From an uncultured Prevotella sp. (GTDB lineage: Bacteria; Bacteroidota; Bacteroidia; Bacteroidales; Bacteroidaceae): a stretch of DNA of 64,000 nucleotides. The stretch spans positions 51,565 through 115,564 of the forward strand of contig CALUGW010000006.1 of NCBI GenBank assembly GCA_944320305.1, given 5' to 3'. Of the stretch, positions 8,484-19,200 are shown piece by piece (position 1 is the stretch's first letter; every line of letters starts with the position of its first letter). Made by a program: the position numbers and the translations under genes. The notes under the pieces are model-generated. The model saw nothing but the letters and a program-made list of their open reading frames with translations, had not been told where the DNA came from and did not search any database.

Positions 8484-8826
8484 TCGCGTATTTTGAAATA
8501 AAAATATTTTGTCTGCAAATGCGGCAGCCATGAGTGTGCAATCGTAAACTATTGGCTTTATGGGACTTATAAGTCATATAAGCCTTATTGTGCAATAAAA
8601 TCAGCCTCCGAAACCACCATTTTCAGCCCCCAAAAGGGTCTTTTTTGCCCTCTGAAAATGGTCGTTTTGCCCTCCAATATAGGCCATATCGCATTGCGAA
8701 AAGGGTCATATTGCAATGCAATATAGGCCGTTTTGCAAAATCGGGCAGCCTTTCCGGCGGTTCAAGACGCTTTTTCCGGCTCTCCGTTTTCTATTTCTCT
8801 GTTTTCTGAAGTGTTAAATTCAGGAG
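8484..8826 (+). repeat. Family A dispersed repeat, copy 1
   Basis: About 340 bases starting at TCGCGTATTTTGAAATAAAA and ending at GAAGTGTTAAATTCAGGAG, shared with 15643-15985 and 51642-51978. The core at about 8665-8740 contains CCAATATAGGCCATATCGCA and further GGCC/GCAATGC units of about 21 bases. Confidence 0.85.
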
Positions 8827-9012
8827 AATGTCAGCACCCGTCCGGTGGCGCGTGGCACACCCGGTGTTTGCGGGTTGAGGCCTTTGCCATGACGCTGCAT
8901 GATGGCGTCCGGGCGGCGGAATAAGCCGTTGTGAACTGCCTCGCGGTCTGTTCACAGTGCCATAATAATACATTTTCGTGCGCCAAAGCTGTGCCGTCTC
9001 ATGTTTTTTCAC

Positions 9013-9020
9013 TATTTTTG
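9013..9020 (+). promoter_or_regulatory. Probable -7 element of the hybrid regulator gene
   Basis: TATTTTTG at 9013-9020 fits the TAnnTTTG box. A transcript starting near 9027 excludes the open frame's extension to 8931 and supports a start at 9144 or 9156. No good TTTG lies at the expected -33 distance. Confidence 0.4.
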
Positions 9021-9143
9021 TGGTGCTTGTTCTATATATTATTGTGTACTCATTCCGCAGAGACGCTGAGCGGTATGTGCTGTGTCGCCGTCGGCGCGTC
9101 ATGTGCTTCTGGGCGGCAATCTGCGGATATTCATAAACAGACA

Positions 9144-12100
9144 ATGGCTGAGGTTATGCGAAAGATGAAATTCATTGTGGCTCTTCTGCTTGCGGTGTGC
9201 TTTGTTCCGGCGCAGGGTGAGAAGTCTGGCGCGGCCGGCGGGTGGTCGGCGCAGCGGGTCTCGTCGGCCGACGGGCTGCCGAGCAACACCGTCAACGATA
9301 TGGCCCAGGACTCTTTGGGCTATGTGTGGATGGCCACAGGCAACGGCCTGTGCCGCTACGACGGTTTCCGCGCCGCCGCCATGCAGGATGTGAGCTGTGA
9401 CCGCTCGGTCTATATCGAGCCTAACATGGCCCAAGTGGTGGTCGACGAGGGCAACAGTGTGGTGTGGGGGCGCACCTCGGCCAACGTCATTGTGTGCTTC
9501 GACAGGCTCTCCGGGCGCTTTGCCGACTACACCGGGCGCGGCGACTACCGCAGGCCCTACGGGCGGGTGGTGGTGGCCGGTGGCGCCGCCTGGCTCTACG
9601 GCGCGGGCTCGGGCGTGCGCCGCGTGGTGCGCTCCGGCGGCGGCTTTTCCTGCACCGACTACCGCACCGAGCTTGGCAACCTGCCCGACAAGGCCATTCT
9701 TGACGTCTGCGCCGACGCCGCAGGCAATGTGTGGCTGCTCACGCGGCGCGGCGTCGTGGTCGTGGCTCCCGACGGGCGGAGCACAATCCGTCTGGCCGGG
9801 CGGCGGCTTGAGGCCTGCGTGGCCTATGGCGGCGGCGTGCTCGTGATGGACAGCGGCGGCACCATCCACGTGTTCGACGGCGGGCGCAAGGCCGTCGGGA
9901 CGGTGCGCGTGCCCGCATTTGCGGCGGTCGCCGACGGCGGTTGCCGCGCCTCGTTCATGTGGGGCGGGAGCTGGCTGATGGTTTGCGGCGGGCGGACCGT
10001 GACCGTCGATCCGCGCGGCGGGCGTCTTGAAGTGCCCGCCGCGCTGCAGCTCGACGGCCCTGTGGAGTGCCGCAGCGTGGGCGGCGGCTGCCGGACGCTG
10101 GCCAACAGGCGCGGCGATGTTCTGCTGCTGGCCCCCGGCGGCACTGTGCGCAGTATCCGTCTGGAGGCCGGCGCAGGCCCCGCGTCGGCGCGCGGTCTGC
10201 GGGTCAGGGCGGCCATGAGCGGCGGACTGCTCTATATGGCCACTAATGGCGGCGGACTGTTCGTGTATAGTCCGGCTGACGGACATATGGTGGTCCGCAT
10301 GAGTGGCGGCCGTGGCAGCGCCCCGGTCTCCGATATGCTGCAGACCGTAATGGCCGCACGCGACGGCACGGTGTGGGTGGGCAGCGAGGGCGTGGGCGCG
10401 ACCTGCCTGTGGCGCCAGCGCCGCACGGACGCCCGCTATATGCTTCCCGCCGGGCAGGGCGGCAGCGAGCTTGGCAACATAATACCGCTGGTGGCTCCGG
10501 CGGAGCGCGGACTCGTGGCCGTGGCCACGCGGGCGGGCGGCTTCAGCAGGCTCGACCCGTCAGCCGGCACGTTCGCCTCGGCCGGCCCGGCGGGAACGTT
10601 GGTCTATGCCTTTCTTGCAGACCGCGACGGCCACACATGGGTGGGCACGCGCGGCGACGGGCTGTATGTCGACGGCGTGCGCTACTCTATGGGCGGCGGC
10701 GCAGGCTCGCTCAGCTCCGACGACATCTTCGACATCGCGCAGGACAGCGCGGGGCGGGTGTGGATAGCCACCTGGGGCGGAGGCCTGCTCATGGCCCGCC
10801 GCAGCGCTTCCGGCTCGCTCTCGTTCGTGAGGATGCTCGACCGCTCGGCCGACGAGCGGCGCGTCCGCAGCGTCTGCTTCGACAGCGGCGGCATGATGTG
10901 GGTGGCCACGTGCGCCGGGCTCTATGCGGCCGACACGCGGCGCGGCGTAAGCGGGACCGCGTCGTTCACCCGCTATTCGGCCTCCGACGGCAATTTCCCG
11001 ATAACAAACATTATCTGTCTGGCCTCGCTGCGCGACGGAACGCTGTGTGTCGGCGGACTCGGCTGCGGACTGATTCTGGCGCGGCGCAACCCCGCCGACG
11101 GCACACTGGCGACCACGGCGGTGACGACGGCCCGCGGACTGGCCAGCGACAACGTGCGGTCTGTGGTAGAAGACAGCTTCGGCTACGTCTGGGCGGGTAC
11201 GGAGGAGGGCATATCGCGCGTCAATCCGCGCAACGCCGTCGCCACGGCCTATAAGTTCGGCGCCACGCCCGGGGCGAACGTGTTTACCGAGGGGGCGGCC
11301 ATGGCCGCCTCTGACGGCACGCTGCTCTTCGGAACTTTCGGCGGAGTGCTGGCCGTAAGGCCTGCCGCCCCTGCGCGGGCCGGCGCGGCGGCAGCCCCGC
11401 CGCGCATTACCGACGTGCTCATAGACGGCAGCCCGGCTGCCGGGATTGACGGTGTGGCGCGGCTGCTCGGCAGCCGCAGCCAGAGCGGCGCGGCCATAGA
11501 GCTGCCCCACGACCGCAACAGCATCGAGATATTCTTCTCAAACATGGACTACGCCCGCGCCTCGTCGTCGTTCTTCATGTACCGTCTTGAGGGCGCCGAC
11601 ACACGTTGGCGCACCGCTACTGACGCTCCCCGCGCGAGTTATTCCAACCTGCCGCCAGGCCGCTACACGTTCCGCGTGCGCTCGATGACGGCCGACAGCC
11701 GCTGGAGCGCAGACACTGTGGTGGCCCTGACCGTGCTCCGCCCGTGGTGGGCGAGGTGGTGGGCGTGGCTCATTTACGCCTCGGCGGCATCGGCTCTGGC
11801 CGCTTATCTGTATCTGCTGTGGCTGCGGGGCTTCAAGCTCCGCCAGCAGATGGAGGGCGAGAGGAAGATGAACGAGTTCCGCATCGGCCTGTTCACAAGC
11901 ATCGCCCATGAGTTCCGCACGCCTCTTGCGCTGATTCAGGGCGCGGCGGACAGCCTGCGGGGGGCTGACGGACAGTCTGTCTCACGAAGCGCGCTGGGCA
12001 CTTTGAGGCGCGGGGTGGGGCGCCTGCGCCGTCAGGTCGATATGCTTCTGGAGTTCCGCCGCGCCAGCACGGGCAGTCTGAGGCCGTCCGTCGGCGATGC

Positions 12101-13421
12101 CGACATGGTGGGGTTCGTGCGCGACATAGTGCACGACTTCCGCCTGGCCGCGCGTCAGAAGGGGCTCACGCTGACGTTTCTGCCCGCCGCCGGGAGTATT
12201 GTCGTGCCGTTCGACAGCCGGATGGTCGAGACGATAGTGTACAACCTGCTTTCCAACGCGGTGAAATACACCCCCGAGGGAGGCTCTGTGACCGTGCGGC
12301 TCAGGCTCGGCGGCGGGAGGGTGAGGCTGAGCGTGGCCGACACCGGACCCGGACTGTCGCCCGAGCAGCGCTCGCGCCTCTTCCGTCCGTTCATGCACGG
12401 CTATGTCAGCTCGGGCGGAATGGGCATCGGGCTTTACACCGCCCACAGCATGGCCGAGGCGCACCGCGGGCGGCTTGATTGCGAAGAGGCGCCCGGCGGG
12501 GGCTGTCTGTTCACGCTGACTCTGCCCGCCGCCATTGAGGCTTACGCTGAAGACGAGCGCGGCACAGGCTTGATGGCTCCGCCCGCCGCCCGCGACGGAG
12601 CCGCCGGCGAGGACATACGCGAGATGCTTCCGCGCCCGCTTAACGACGTGGTGGTGGCCGTTGTGGAAGACGACGCCGACCTCTCGGCCCAGCTTCAGGC
12701 CGGTCTTGGCGTTTATTTCGACGTGCGCTGCCACGCCACGGGGCGCGCCGCGCTCGACAGCGTGGCCGCCGAGGGGGCGCGGCTTGTGGTGTGCGACGTG
12801 ATGCTGCCCGACATCGACGGCTACGAGGTGGTGCGCCGCCTGCGCCAGAGCGAAGCCACACGGGGCGTGCCGGTGATAATGCTGACCGCGCTCGACGGCG
12901 CGGCGCACCGCATCAGGGCCTACAAGGCAGGGGCAGACGGCTGCATGGGCAAGCCGTGCGACTTGACACTGCTCGCCGCCATGGCCGCCAGGCTGATGGA
13001 GCGGGGGGCGGCCGGCGGCGGCACCGTGGCAAATGCCGGCGGAGAGAAAGACTCCGGCGCGGACGGAGGGGGCGGGGCTTTGGTGATGTCGAAGGCCGAC
13101 AGGGCGTTCATCGACAGCGCGAGGGCGGTGGTTGAGCGGCGTGTGGCCGACCCAGGCTTCACCGTAGACGCGCTGGCCGAGGCTCTCGGCGTGGGCCACA
13201 CCACGCTTTACACAAAGATGAAAGCCCTGCTGGGCACCACGCCAAACAAGTTTCTGATGGGCGAGAGGATGCGGATGGCCGCCGAGATGCTGCGCGAGGG
13301 CGGCATGACGGCGGCCGAGGTGGGCGACAGGGTGGGCATTGCCAACCGTTCGTACTTCTTCAAATGCTTTAAGGAACACTACGGGGTGACCCCGCAGCAG
13401 TGGCGCAAGGCGGCGGGGTGA
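9144..13421 (+). CDS. Hybrid two-component system sensor/regulator (HTCS)
   Basis: 1425 residues that join sensing and gene control in one inner-membrane protein. Order: signal peptide, about 700 residues of periplasmic beta-propeller with Reg_prop repeats (SSADGLPSNTVNDMAQDSLG, DNVRSVVEDSFGYVWAGTEE), a Y_Y_Y domain (about 800-860), a transmembrane helix (WWAWLIYASAASALAAYLYL), HisKA with His922 in IAHEFRTPL, an ATPase domain (NLLSNAVKYTPEGG, GMGIGLYT), a receiver domain with phospho-acceptor Asp1218 (VVCDVMLPD) and a C-terminal AraC-type helix-turn-helix. Such proteins bind an oligosaccharide breakdown product and switch on the matching polysaccharide-use genes. The adjacent convergent enzyme and the GH2/GH30 pair are likely targets. 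Alternative start: ATG at 9156. Confidence 0.93.
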   Translation: MAEVMRKMKFIVALLLAVCFVPAQGEKSGAAGGWSAQRVSSADGLPSNTVNDMAQDSLGYVWMATGNGLCRYDGFRAAAMQDVSCDRSVYIEPNMAQVVVDEGNSVVWGRTSANVIVCFDRLSGRFADYTGRGDYRRPYGRVVVAGGAAWLYGAGSGVRRVVRSGGGFSCTDYRTELGNLPDKAILDVCADAAGNVWLLTRRGVVVVAPDGRSTIRLAGRRLEACVAYGGGVLVMDSGGTIHVFDGGRKAVGTVRVPAFAAVADGGCRASFMWGGSWLMVCGGRTVTVDPRGGRLEVPAALQLDGPVECRSVGGGCRTLANRRGDVLLLAPGGTVRSIRLEAGAGPASARGLRVRAAMSGGLLYMATNGGGLFVYSPADGHMVVRMSGGRGSAPVSDMLQTVMAARDGTVWVGSEGVGATCLWRQRRTDARYMLPAGQGGSELGNIIPLVAPAERGLVAVATRAGGFSRLDPSAGTFASAGPAGTLVYAFLADRDGHTWVGTRGDGLYVDGVRYSMGGGAGSLSSDDIFDIAQDSAGRVWIATWGGGLLMARRSASGSLSFVRMLDRSADERRVRSVCFDSGGMMWVATCAGLYAADTRRGVSGTASFTRYSASDGNFPITNIICLASLRDGTLCVGGLGCGLILARRNPADGTLATTAVTTARGLASDNVRSVVEDSFGYVWAGTEEGISRVNPRNAVATAYKFGATPGANVFTEGAAMAASDGTLLFGTFGGVLAVRPAAPARAGAAAAPPRITDVLIDGSPAAGIDGVARLLGSRSQSGAAIELPHDRNSIEIFFSNMDYARASSSFFMYRLEGADTRWRTATDAPRASYSNLPPGRYTFRVRSMTADSRWSADTVVALTVLRPWWARWWAWLIYASAASALAAYLYLLWLRGFKLRQQMEGERKMNEFRIGLFTSIAHEFRTPLALIQGAADSLRGADGQSVSRSALGTLRRGVGRLRRQVDMLLEFRRASTGSLRPSVGDADMVGFVRDIVHDFRLAARQKGLTLTFLPAAGSIVVPFDSRMVETIVYNLLSNAVKYTPEGGSVTVRLRLGGGRVRLSVADTGPGLSPEQRSRLFRPFMHGYVSSGGMGIGLYTAHSMAEAHRGRLDCEEAPGGGCLFTLTLPAAIEAYAEDERGTGLMAPPAARDGAAGEDIREMLPRPLNDVVVAVVEDDADLSAQLQAGLGVYFDVRCHATGRAALDSVAAEGARLVVCDVMLPDIDGYEVVRRLRQSEATRGVPVIMLTALDGAAHRIRAYKAGADGCMGKPCDLTLLAAMAARLMERGAAGGGTVANAGGEKDSGADGGGGALVMSKADRAFIDSARAVVERRVADPGFTVDALAEALGVGHTTLYTKMKALLGTTPNKFLMGERMRMAAEMLREGGMTAAEVGDRVGIANRSYFFKCFKEHYGVTPQQWRKAAG

Positions 13422-13436
13422 GGGCTGCGCGGGCGG

Positions 13437-15428
13437 TCAGATGCCGTGGTTTACGAGCAGGTAGAAGACCAAAGCCCAGTCTTGGTCGTTGGCGAAGGCG
13501 TCGAAGCGGTGCGCCCGCTGCCCGTCTACCATGCGTGGGTTGACGAACGCGCAGCTGGCCGAGCCGTCCTCGAAGAACTGGCACAGGTTGTTGCGCACGA
13601 TGTTTTCGGCCCGCCGTTGGTACGACTCGTCGCCCGTACACTTTGCGTAATAATAGTAGGCGGAGGCGTTTATGGCGCTCCAGTAGTGCGGGTAGGTGTC
13701 GCCGAAGAGCTGGTGCTTGCCGAACCAGTAGCCGTCCCAGTGGCGCAGCGCAATCTCGTTCATGTTGTAGGCGGGCTGCCGCGCGGTGAAGGCTTCGAGC
13801 GCGGGCATCATCATCCGGGCGCATTCCAAGTAGCGTTCTTCCTTTGTGGCAAGGTTCATCTCGCAGAGGAACTGCACCGCCGGGCCTATGATGCTCTGCT
13901 CGTAGTTCACCTCGTGGCGCGGGAAGTCAAGCCCGTTCTTTGCGAATGCGTCAGCCGTGGCCTTGTAGTCGGCCAGCAGTGTGTCGTGCTCGGCGGCCAT
14001 CCCGGCCTCGGCCAGGGTCTTCAGGCTAAGCGTGACGGGAATGTCTATGGCGTAGAAGCCGTAGCCGAAGCGGCGGAAGAAGGCGCGCATCGTGCCGTAG
14101 CCGTCGCGCGCGTACTGCTTGTCGCCGGTCAGGCCGTACATCCGGAAGTACAGGTCGGCAATCCAGGGGTAGTTGTATCCGCGGTTCTTTCCGCCGTGGC
14201 CCACGCGCGAGAACGTGGTGTAGTCGGCGCGTTGCAGCTCCGTGCGCAGGAACGCGGCGTAGCGCCGGAGCGACTGCAGCTGGCGGTCTGACGGGTGGAG
14301 GGCCTGCCATTGGGCTATGAGCACGCCCATGCCGACGCGCTCGCGGCCCTCGTCGGTGTCGGAGCTGGCGCGGCTGTCGTCGTTGAGGTAAATCTTCTGC
14401 GTCTCGTTGTCGTACACCATGTATGCCCCGCAGCGCGCGTCGGCAGTGTCGTTCATCTGCTGGCGGCCGATGATGAAGTCGACGCGCTTCTGTATAAGCC
14501 CTTCGTAGGAGCTTACGCCGAGCAGCCGCGCGAAGGTGACCTTGCCCGGGGCGTACTCAAACGGCACGTCCATCGGCCCCGGGTTTTCTATCTTCACCGT
14601 CTTTGTCTGCACGCCGCCCTTCGTCATGGCGGCCACTTCGGCCATCTCGCCTACCTCGTAGACATACTTCGGACTGGTAATGATGGCTCCGCCAAGAGCC
14701 ATGACGCGCTCGTTGAACTCCGCCTCGGAGTCGTAGCGGAACACCGTCCAGCCCACCCGCGTGCTCTCGCCTGGGGCGAGAATCTTGTTCTGCGGGCAGA
14801 GGGCTATCACGCCGCGGTTGTTCGACGAGCCTTTGTCCTGGCCGCGCTCCCACACGTCGTAGTCGTAGACGCGGCCCTCGGTGAGCGCCAGCCCCAAGCC
14901 GTCGCCGCGCCCGCTCATGCGCACCGCCCTCACGTAGGCTGTGCTGCCGCCCGTCCAGATGTGGGCGTGGCACCGCCGGGTCATGCAGGTCCTGGCGTCG
15001 GGATAGTTGTCGTTGAAGGGCGTGTAGATGCCGATGTCCGTCAGGCGCACCTCCGCCGCGCTGCCGTTGGTGAAGGTGTAGGTCTCGCTGAAGCCCCCGT
15101 CGGCCTTGGCTCGGCTCACGCTGACGGTCACAGGGCCGGCCTTGTAGGTGGCGCTCAGGCCGCCGTTGCCTGTGGTTTCGGGCTTGCGCCACTCATGGTG
15201 CTGCCCGTTGGCGGTGAGGTAGCCCAGCCCCCAGCCGTATTTTTCGGTCATCCAAGGGTACTGCGAGCCGTCGGTGCGCAGCATCCAGTCCATCCCGGTG
15301 GTGTCGCCCTCGATGGTTATCGAGGCCAGCGAGCCAGTCTCGGGGTTCACAGTGTAGGTGGCGTCTTGCGCCGCCGCGGCAGATGCCACAGCCGCCAGAG
15401 CCATTGTGAAGAGTGCCTTTGCTTTCAT
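13437..15428 (-). CDS. Secreted protein of unknown family, possibly an (alpha/alpha) toroid glycosidase
   Basis: 663 residues with a clear signal peptide (MKAKALFTMALAAVASAAAA). The first 300 residues are beta-rich, and the rest is helical with many aromatic pairs (GYNYPWIADLYFRMYG, HWDGYWFGKHQLFGDTYPHY), which suggests a beta-sandwich plus six-hairpin toroid as in several glycoside hydrolase or lyase families. I cannot name the family or identify catalytic residues. It converges with the HTCS gene 16 bases away. A TAACTTTG box on the minus strand (15471-15478) lies about 43 bases before the ATG, which supports this start over an upstream frame extension to 15677. Confidence 0.7.
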   Translation of the reverse strand: MKAKALFTMALAAVASAAAAQDATYTVNPETGSLASITIEGDTTGMDWMLRTDGSQYPWMTEKYGWGLGYLTANGQHHEWRKPETTGNGGLSATYKAGPVTVSVSRAKADGGFSETYTFTNGSAAEVRLTDIGIYTPFNDNYPDARTCMTRRCHAHIWTGGSTAYVRAVRMSGRGDGLGLALTEGRVYDYDVWERGQDKGSSNNRGVIALCPQNKILAPGESTRVGWTVFRYDSEAEFNERVMALGGAIITSPKYVYEVGEMAEVAAMTKGGVQTKTVKIENPGPMDVPFEYAPGKVTFARLLGVSSYEGLIQKRVDFIIGRQQMNDTADARCGAYMVYDNETQKIYLNDDSRASSDTDEGRERVGMGVLIAQWQALHPSDRQLQSLRRYAAFLRTELQRADYTTFSRVGHGGKNRGYNYPWIADLYFRMYGLTGDKQYARDGYGTMRAFFRRFGYGFYAIDIPVTLSLKTLAEAGMAAEHDTLLADYKATADAFAKNGLDFPRHEVNYEQSIIGPAVQFLCEMNLATKEERYLECARMMMPALEAFTARQPAYNMNEIALRHWDGYWFGKHQLFGDTYPHYWSAINASAYYYYAKCTGDESYQRRAENIVRNNLCQFFEDGSASCAFVNPRMVDGQRAHRFDAFANDQDWALVFYLLVNHGI

Positions 15429-15470
15429 TGTGTTTTTTGATTTGGTTTGTGTGAGTTGTGGTTTTCTGCG

Positions 15471-15478
15471 CAAAGTTA
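15471..15478 (-). promoter_or_regulatory. -7 element for the 13437-15428 gene
   Basis: Minus-strand TAACTTTG, with TTGCGGTTTAGG about 20 bases upstream as a weak -33 element. It sets transcription start near 15464. Confidence 0.5.
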
Positions 15479-15642
15479 CTAATAATATTCCTAAACCGCA
15501 AGTGCCGCTGTGGCGTATTTGGCGGCAAGCTGTCGCTGGCGCAGCCGCGATTTGCGCGCGCGGACACTGCGCCATCGCGCCGATTTGGCTTAAAGACAAA
15601 TTTACAAAAGTTAAAAATCGCGCGTTTCTGCACCCCAAAAAA

Positions 15643-15985
15643 TCGCGTATTTGAAAATAAAAAACTCTTGCCCGCAAATTCGGGCAATATGAGTGTGCAA
15701 TCGTAACTGATTGGCCTTATAGGACTTATTGGTTCAATAGACCTGATTGTGCAATAGAAACAGCCTCCGAAACATCCCTTTTCAGCCCCCAAACGGCCTT
15801 TTTTCGGCCTGCAAAAAGGGGCATATCGGTCTCCAATATAGGCCATATCGCAATGCGAAAAGGCCAATATCGCAATGCAATATGACCCTTTTTGCAAAAT
15901 CGGCGGCTGTTTTTGGCAAAACAAGCGGGCAAAAACCGCCCGGAAATTTCTATTTCGGCTGAAAACGAAGTGTTAAATTCAGGAG
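15643..15985 (+). repeat. Family A dispersed repeat, copy 2
   Basis: It has the same ends as copy 1. The core around 15836-15885 reads CCAATATAGGCCATATCGCA, then ATGCGAAAAGGCCAATATCG and CAATGCAATATGACCC. It lies between the 663-residue protein gene and purL. Confidence 0.85.
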
Positions 15986-16036
15986 GCAGAAGGCAGGAGA
16001 CGGGAGACCGACAGCAGCCCATGGGGGCTGTTCTTC

Positions 16037-16084
16037 TTAATTCTTAATTCCTAATTCTTAACTCACAACTCTTAATTCTTGACC
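16037..16084 (+). repeat. CTTAATTC low-complexity repeat
   Basis: Imperfect units of TTCTTAATTC and TCTTAACTC run together. Similar GAATTAGG strings lie near 36260. They resemble short simple repeats found between Bacteroidales genes. Confidence 0.6.
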
Positions 16085-16090
16085 CAATTA

Positions 16091-16122
16091 TTTTGCCAGT
16101 CGGCCGAAAAGGCTTATCTTTG
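16091..16122 (+). promoter_or_regulatory. purL promoter and long GC-rich leader
   Basis: TTTTG at 16091-16095 and TATCTTTG at 16115-16122 are 19 bases apart. The resulting leader is about 130 bases and very GC-rich, with several self-complementary runs (GCGCCCGCGC, GGGCGCGGCGC), then turns A-rich just before the ATG. No known purine riboswitch sequence was recognised. Confidence 0.6.
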
Positions 16123-16258
16123 CATAGCACAAGGTGCGCCCGCGCGGCAGCGGGCGCGGCGCGGGCTTGCGCCAGAGCGCAGGCCTGGCGGCGCCGGCGG
16201 GCGCGAGGGCACCCGCCGCATACTCACGATTATAAAACAAAAAATTTCAGAATAAGGC

Positions 16259-19200
16259 ATGATACTTTTTTTCAGAACTCCGCAACAGAGCGTGATTGCA
16301 ACAGAGACTGACCACCAGCTGAGTCAGGACGAGATCAGAGAATTGTGTTGGCTTTACGGCGGCGCCACCCTTGAGGAGGGCGAGAGCCTGCCGGGCTGCT
16401 TCGTAGGCCCGCGCCGCGAGATGGTCACTCCGTGGAGCACCAACGCCGTGGAGATAACCCAGAACATGAGCCTCGGCGGCATATCGCGCATCGAGGAGTA
16501 CTTCCCCGTGGCGTCGAAGGACGCCGACCACGACCCGATGCTGCAGCGCATGTACGACGGGCTGGACCAGACGGTGTTCACCGTGAACCACGAGCCGGAG
16601 CCTATAAAGCACGTTGAGAACCTCGAGGAGTACAACGAGCAGGAGGGTCTGGCCCTCTCGAAAGAGGAGATAGAGTATCTGCACAAGATAGAGGGCGAGC
16701 TGGGGCGCCCCCTCACGGACTCCGAGATATTCGGTTTCGCCCAGATAAACAGCGAGCACTGCCGCCACAAGATCTTCGGCGGCACGTTCATCATCGACGG
16801 CAAGGAGATGGAGTCGAGCCTCTTCGCCATGATCAAGAAGACCACGGCGGAGAACCCCAACAAGATTCTGTCAGCCTACAAGGACAACGTGGCCTTCGCC
16901 CGCGGCCCCGTGGTGGAGCAGTTCGCCCCCAAGGACCAGTCAACGAGCGACTACTTCGCAGTGAAGGACATCGAGAGCGTGATCTCGCTCAAGGCCGAGA
17001 CCCACAACTTCCCCACCACCGTGGAGCCGTTCAACGGCGCCGCCACCGGCACCGGCGGCGAGATACGCGACCGCATGGGCGGCGGCACCGGCTCGTGGCC
17101 CATCGCCGGCACAGCCGTCTACATGACCGCATACCCGCGCCTTGAGGCCGGCGCCACGGCCGACGGCGCCGACGGCGCGCGCGACTGGGAGCGGATTCTG
17201 CCCGTGCGCAAGTGGCTCTATCAGACCCCCGAGCAGATTCTCATCAAGGCGTCGAACGGCGCGAGCGACTTCGGCAACAAGTTCGGCCAGCCGCTCATCT
17301 GCGGCAGCGTGCTCACCTTCGAGCACAAGGAGGGCGACGAGAAGTATGCCTACGACAAGGTGATAATGCTCGCCGGAGGCGTGGGCTACGGCACGAAGCG
17401 CGACTGCCTGAAGAAAGAGCCCCAGAAGGGCAACAAGGTGGTGGTCGTGGGCGGCGACAACTACCGCATCGGACTCGGCGGCGGCTCCGTCTCGTCGGTA
17501 GACACAGGCCGCTACAGCAACGGCATCGAGCTTAACGCCGTGCAGCGCGCCAACCCGGAGATGCAGAAGCGCGCCTACAACCTCGTGCGCGCGCTCTGCG
17601 AGGAAGACGTGAACCCCGTTGTCAGCATCCACGACCACGGCTCGGCAGGCCACCTCAACTGCCTCTCGGAGCTGGTGGAGGAGTGCGGCGGCCGCATAGA
17701 CATGACCAAGCTGCCCATCGGCGACAAGACCCTGAGCGCCAAGGAGATAATAGCCAACGAGAGCCAGGAGCGCATGGGCCTGCTCATCGACGAGAAACAC
17801 ATAGACCACGTGCGCCGCATAGCCGAGCGCGAACGCGCCCCGATGTATGTCGTTGGCGAGACAACGGGCGACGCCCACTTCTCGTTTGTGCAGGGCGACG
17901 GCGTGAAACCGTTCGACCTCGACGTGGCGCAGATGTTCGGCCACTCGCCAAAGACGGTGATGACCGACGTGACCGTGGAGCGCCACTACGCCGACGTGGA
18001 CTACACCAAGGCCGGCGCCACCGGCCGTGACATTGAAAAATATCTGGAGAATGTGCTCCGGCTGGAGGCCGTGGCCTGCAAGGACTGGCTCACAAACAAG
18101 GTGGACCGCTCCGTGACGGGCAAGATTGCGCGCCAGCAGTGCCAGGGCGAGCTGCAGCTGCCGCTTAGCGACTGCGGCGTGGTTGCGCTCGACTACCGGG
18201 GCCGCAGCGGCATAGCCACAGCCCTGGGCCACGCCCCGCAGGCCGGGCTTGCGTCGCCCGAGGCGGGCAGCGTGCTCTCCGTGGCCGAGGCTCTGACCAA
18301 CATCGTGTGGGCGCCGCTGGCCGACGGCATGGAGAGCCTGAGCCTCTCGGCCAACTGGATGTGGCCCTGCCGCTCGCAGAAAGGCGAGGACGCCCGCCTC
18401 TACTCGGCCGTGAAGGCCCTGTCTGACTTCTGCTGCGCCATCCATGTCAACGTGCCCACGGGCAAGGACTCGCTGTCAATGACGCAGCAGTATCCCGACG
18501 GCACGAAGATTATAGCCCCCGGAACGGTCATCGTCTCGGCCGGAGGCGAGGTGAGCGACGTGCGCAAGGTGGTGTCGCCCGTGCTTGTCAACGACAAGAA
18601 CGCCTCGCTCTACCACATCGACTTCTCCTTTGACAGCCAGCGGCTCGGCGGCAGCGCGTTCGCGCAGAGCCTCGGCCGCGTGGGCGACGACGTGCCCACG
18701 GTGAAGAACCCCGACTATTTCTGCGACGCCTTCAACGCCGTGCAGGAGCTGATACGCCGCGGATGGGTGATGGCCGGCCACGACATCTCGGCCGGCGGAC
18801 TCGTCACCACGCTGCTCGAAATGTGCTTCGCCAACACCACCGGCGGCCTGCACGTCAACCTGCACGACCTCTGCCAGGACGGCGACATCGTGAAGACGCT
18901 CTTCGCCGAGAACCCCGGCGTGGTCATCGAGGTGGCCGACGAGCACAAGTATGAGTTTAAGAAGCTGATGGAAGACCTCGGCGTGGGCTACGCCAAGATT
19001 GGCTACCCCATGCCAAAGGAGCGCGGCCTCGTGCTGAAACTGGGCGACTTTGAGCACACGCTCGACATCGACGCCCTGCGCGACGTGTGGTACAGCACGT
19101 CACATCTGCTCGACCGCGACCAAAGCAGGAACGGCTGCGCCGACCGGCGCGCGGCAAACTATAAGCGCCAGCCGCTGAGGCTCGGCTTCAACCGCGGCTT

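Larger units (their letters stand above)
7324..9143. other. Repeat-rich intergenic region
   Basis: A 1.8 kb gap between the divergent GH2 and hybrid regulator genes. It contains two copies of a TTTGCCAAATGTTC element (one carrying a long palindrome), a 43-bp tandem array, three GTTTACA site pairs and family A repeat copy 1. Short open frames here (such as 8064-8435) have no recognisable product and follow the repeats, so no gene is called. Confidence 0.7.

Noticed and set aside
8588-8809. Short protein from family A repeats (also 15747-15962 and 51746-52066)
   Set aside because: All start with TTG, are less alike as protein than as DNA, and the opposite strand is equally open in two copies. 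The frames follow the repeat rather than a gene.
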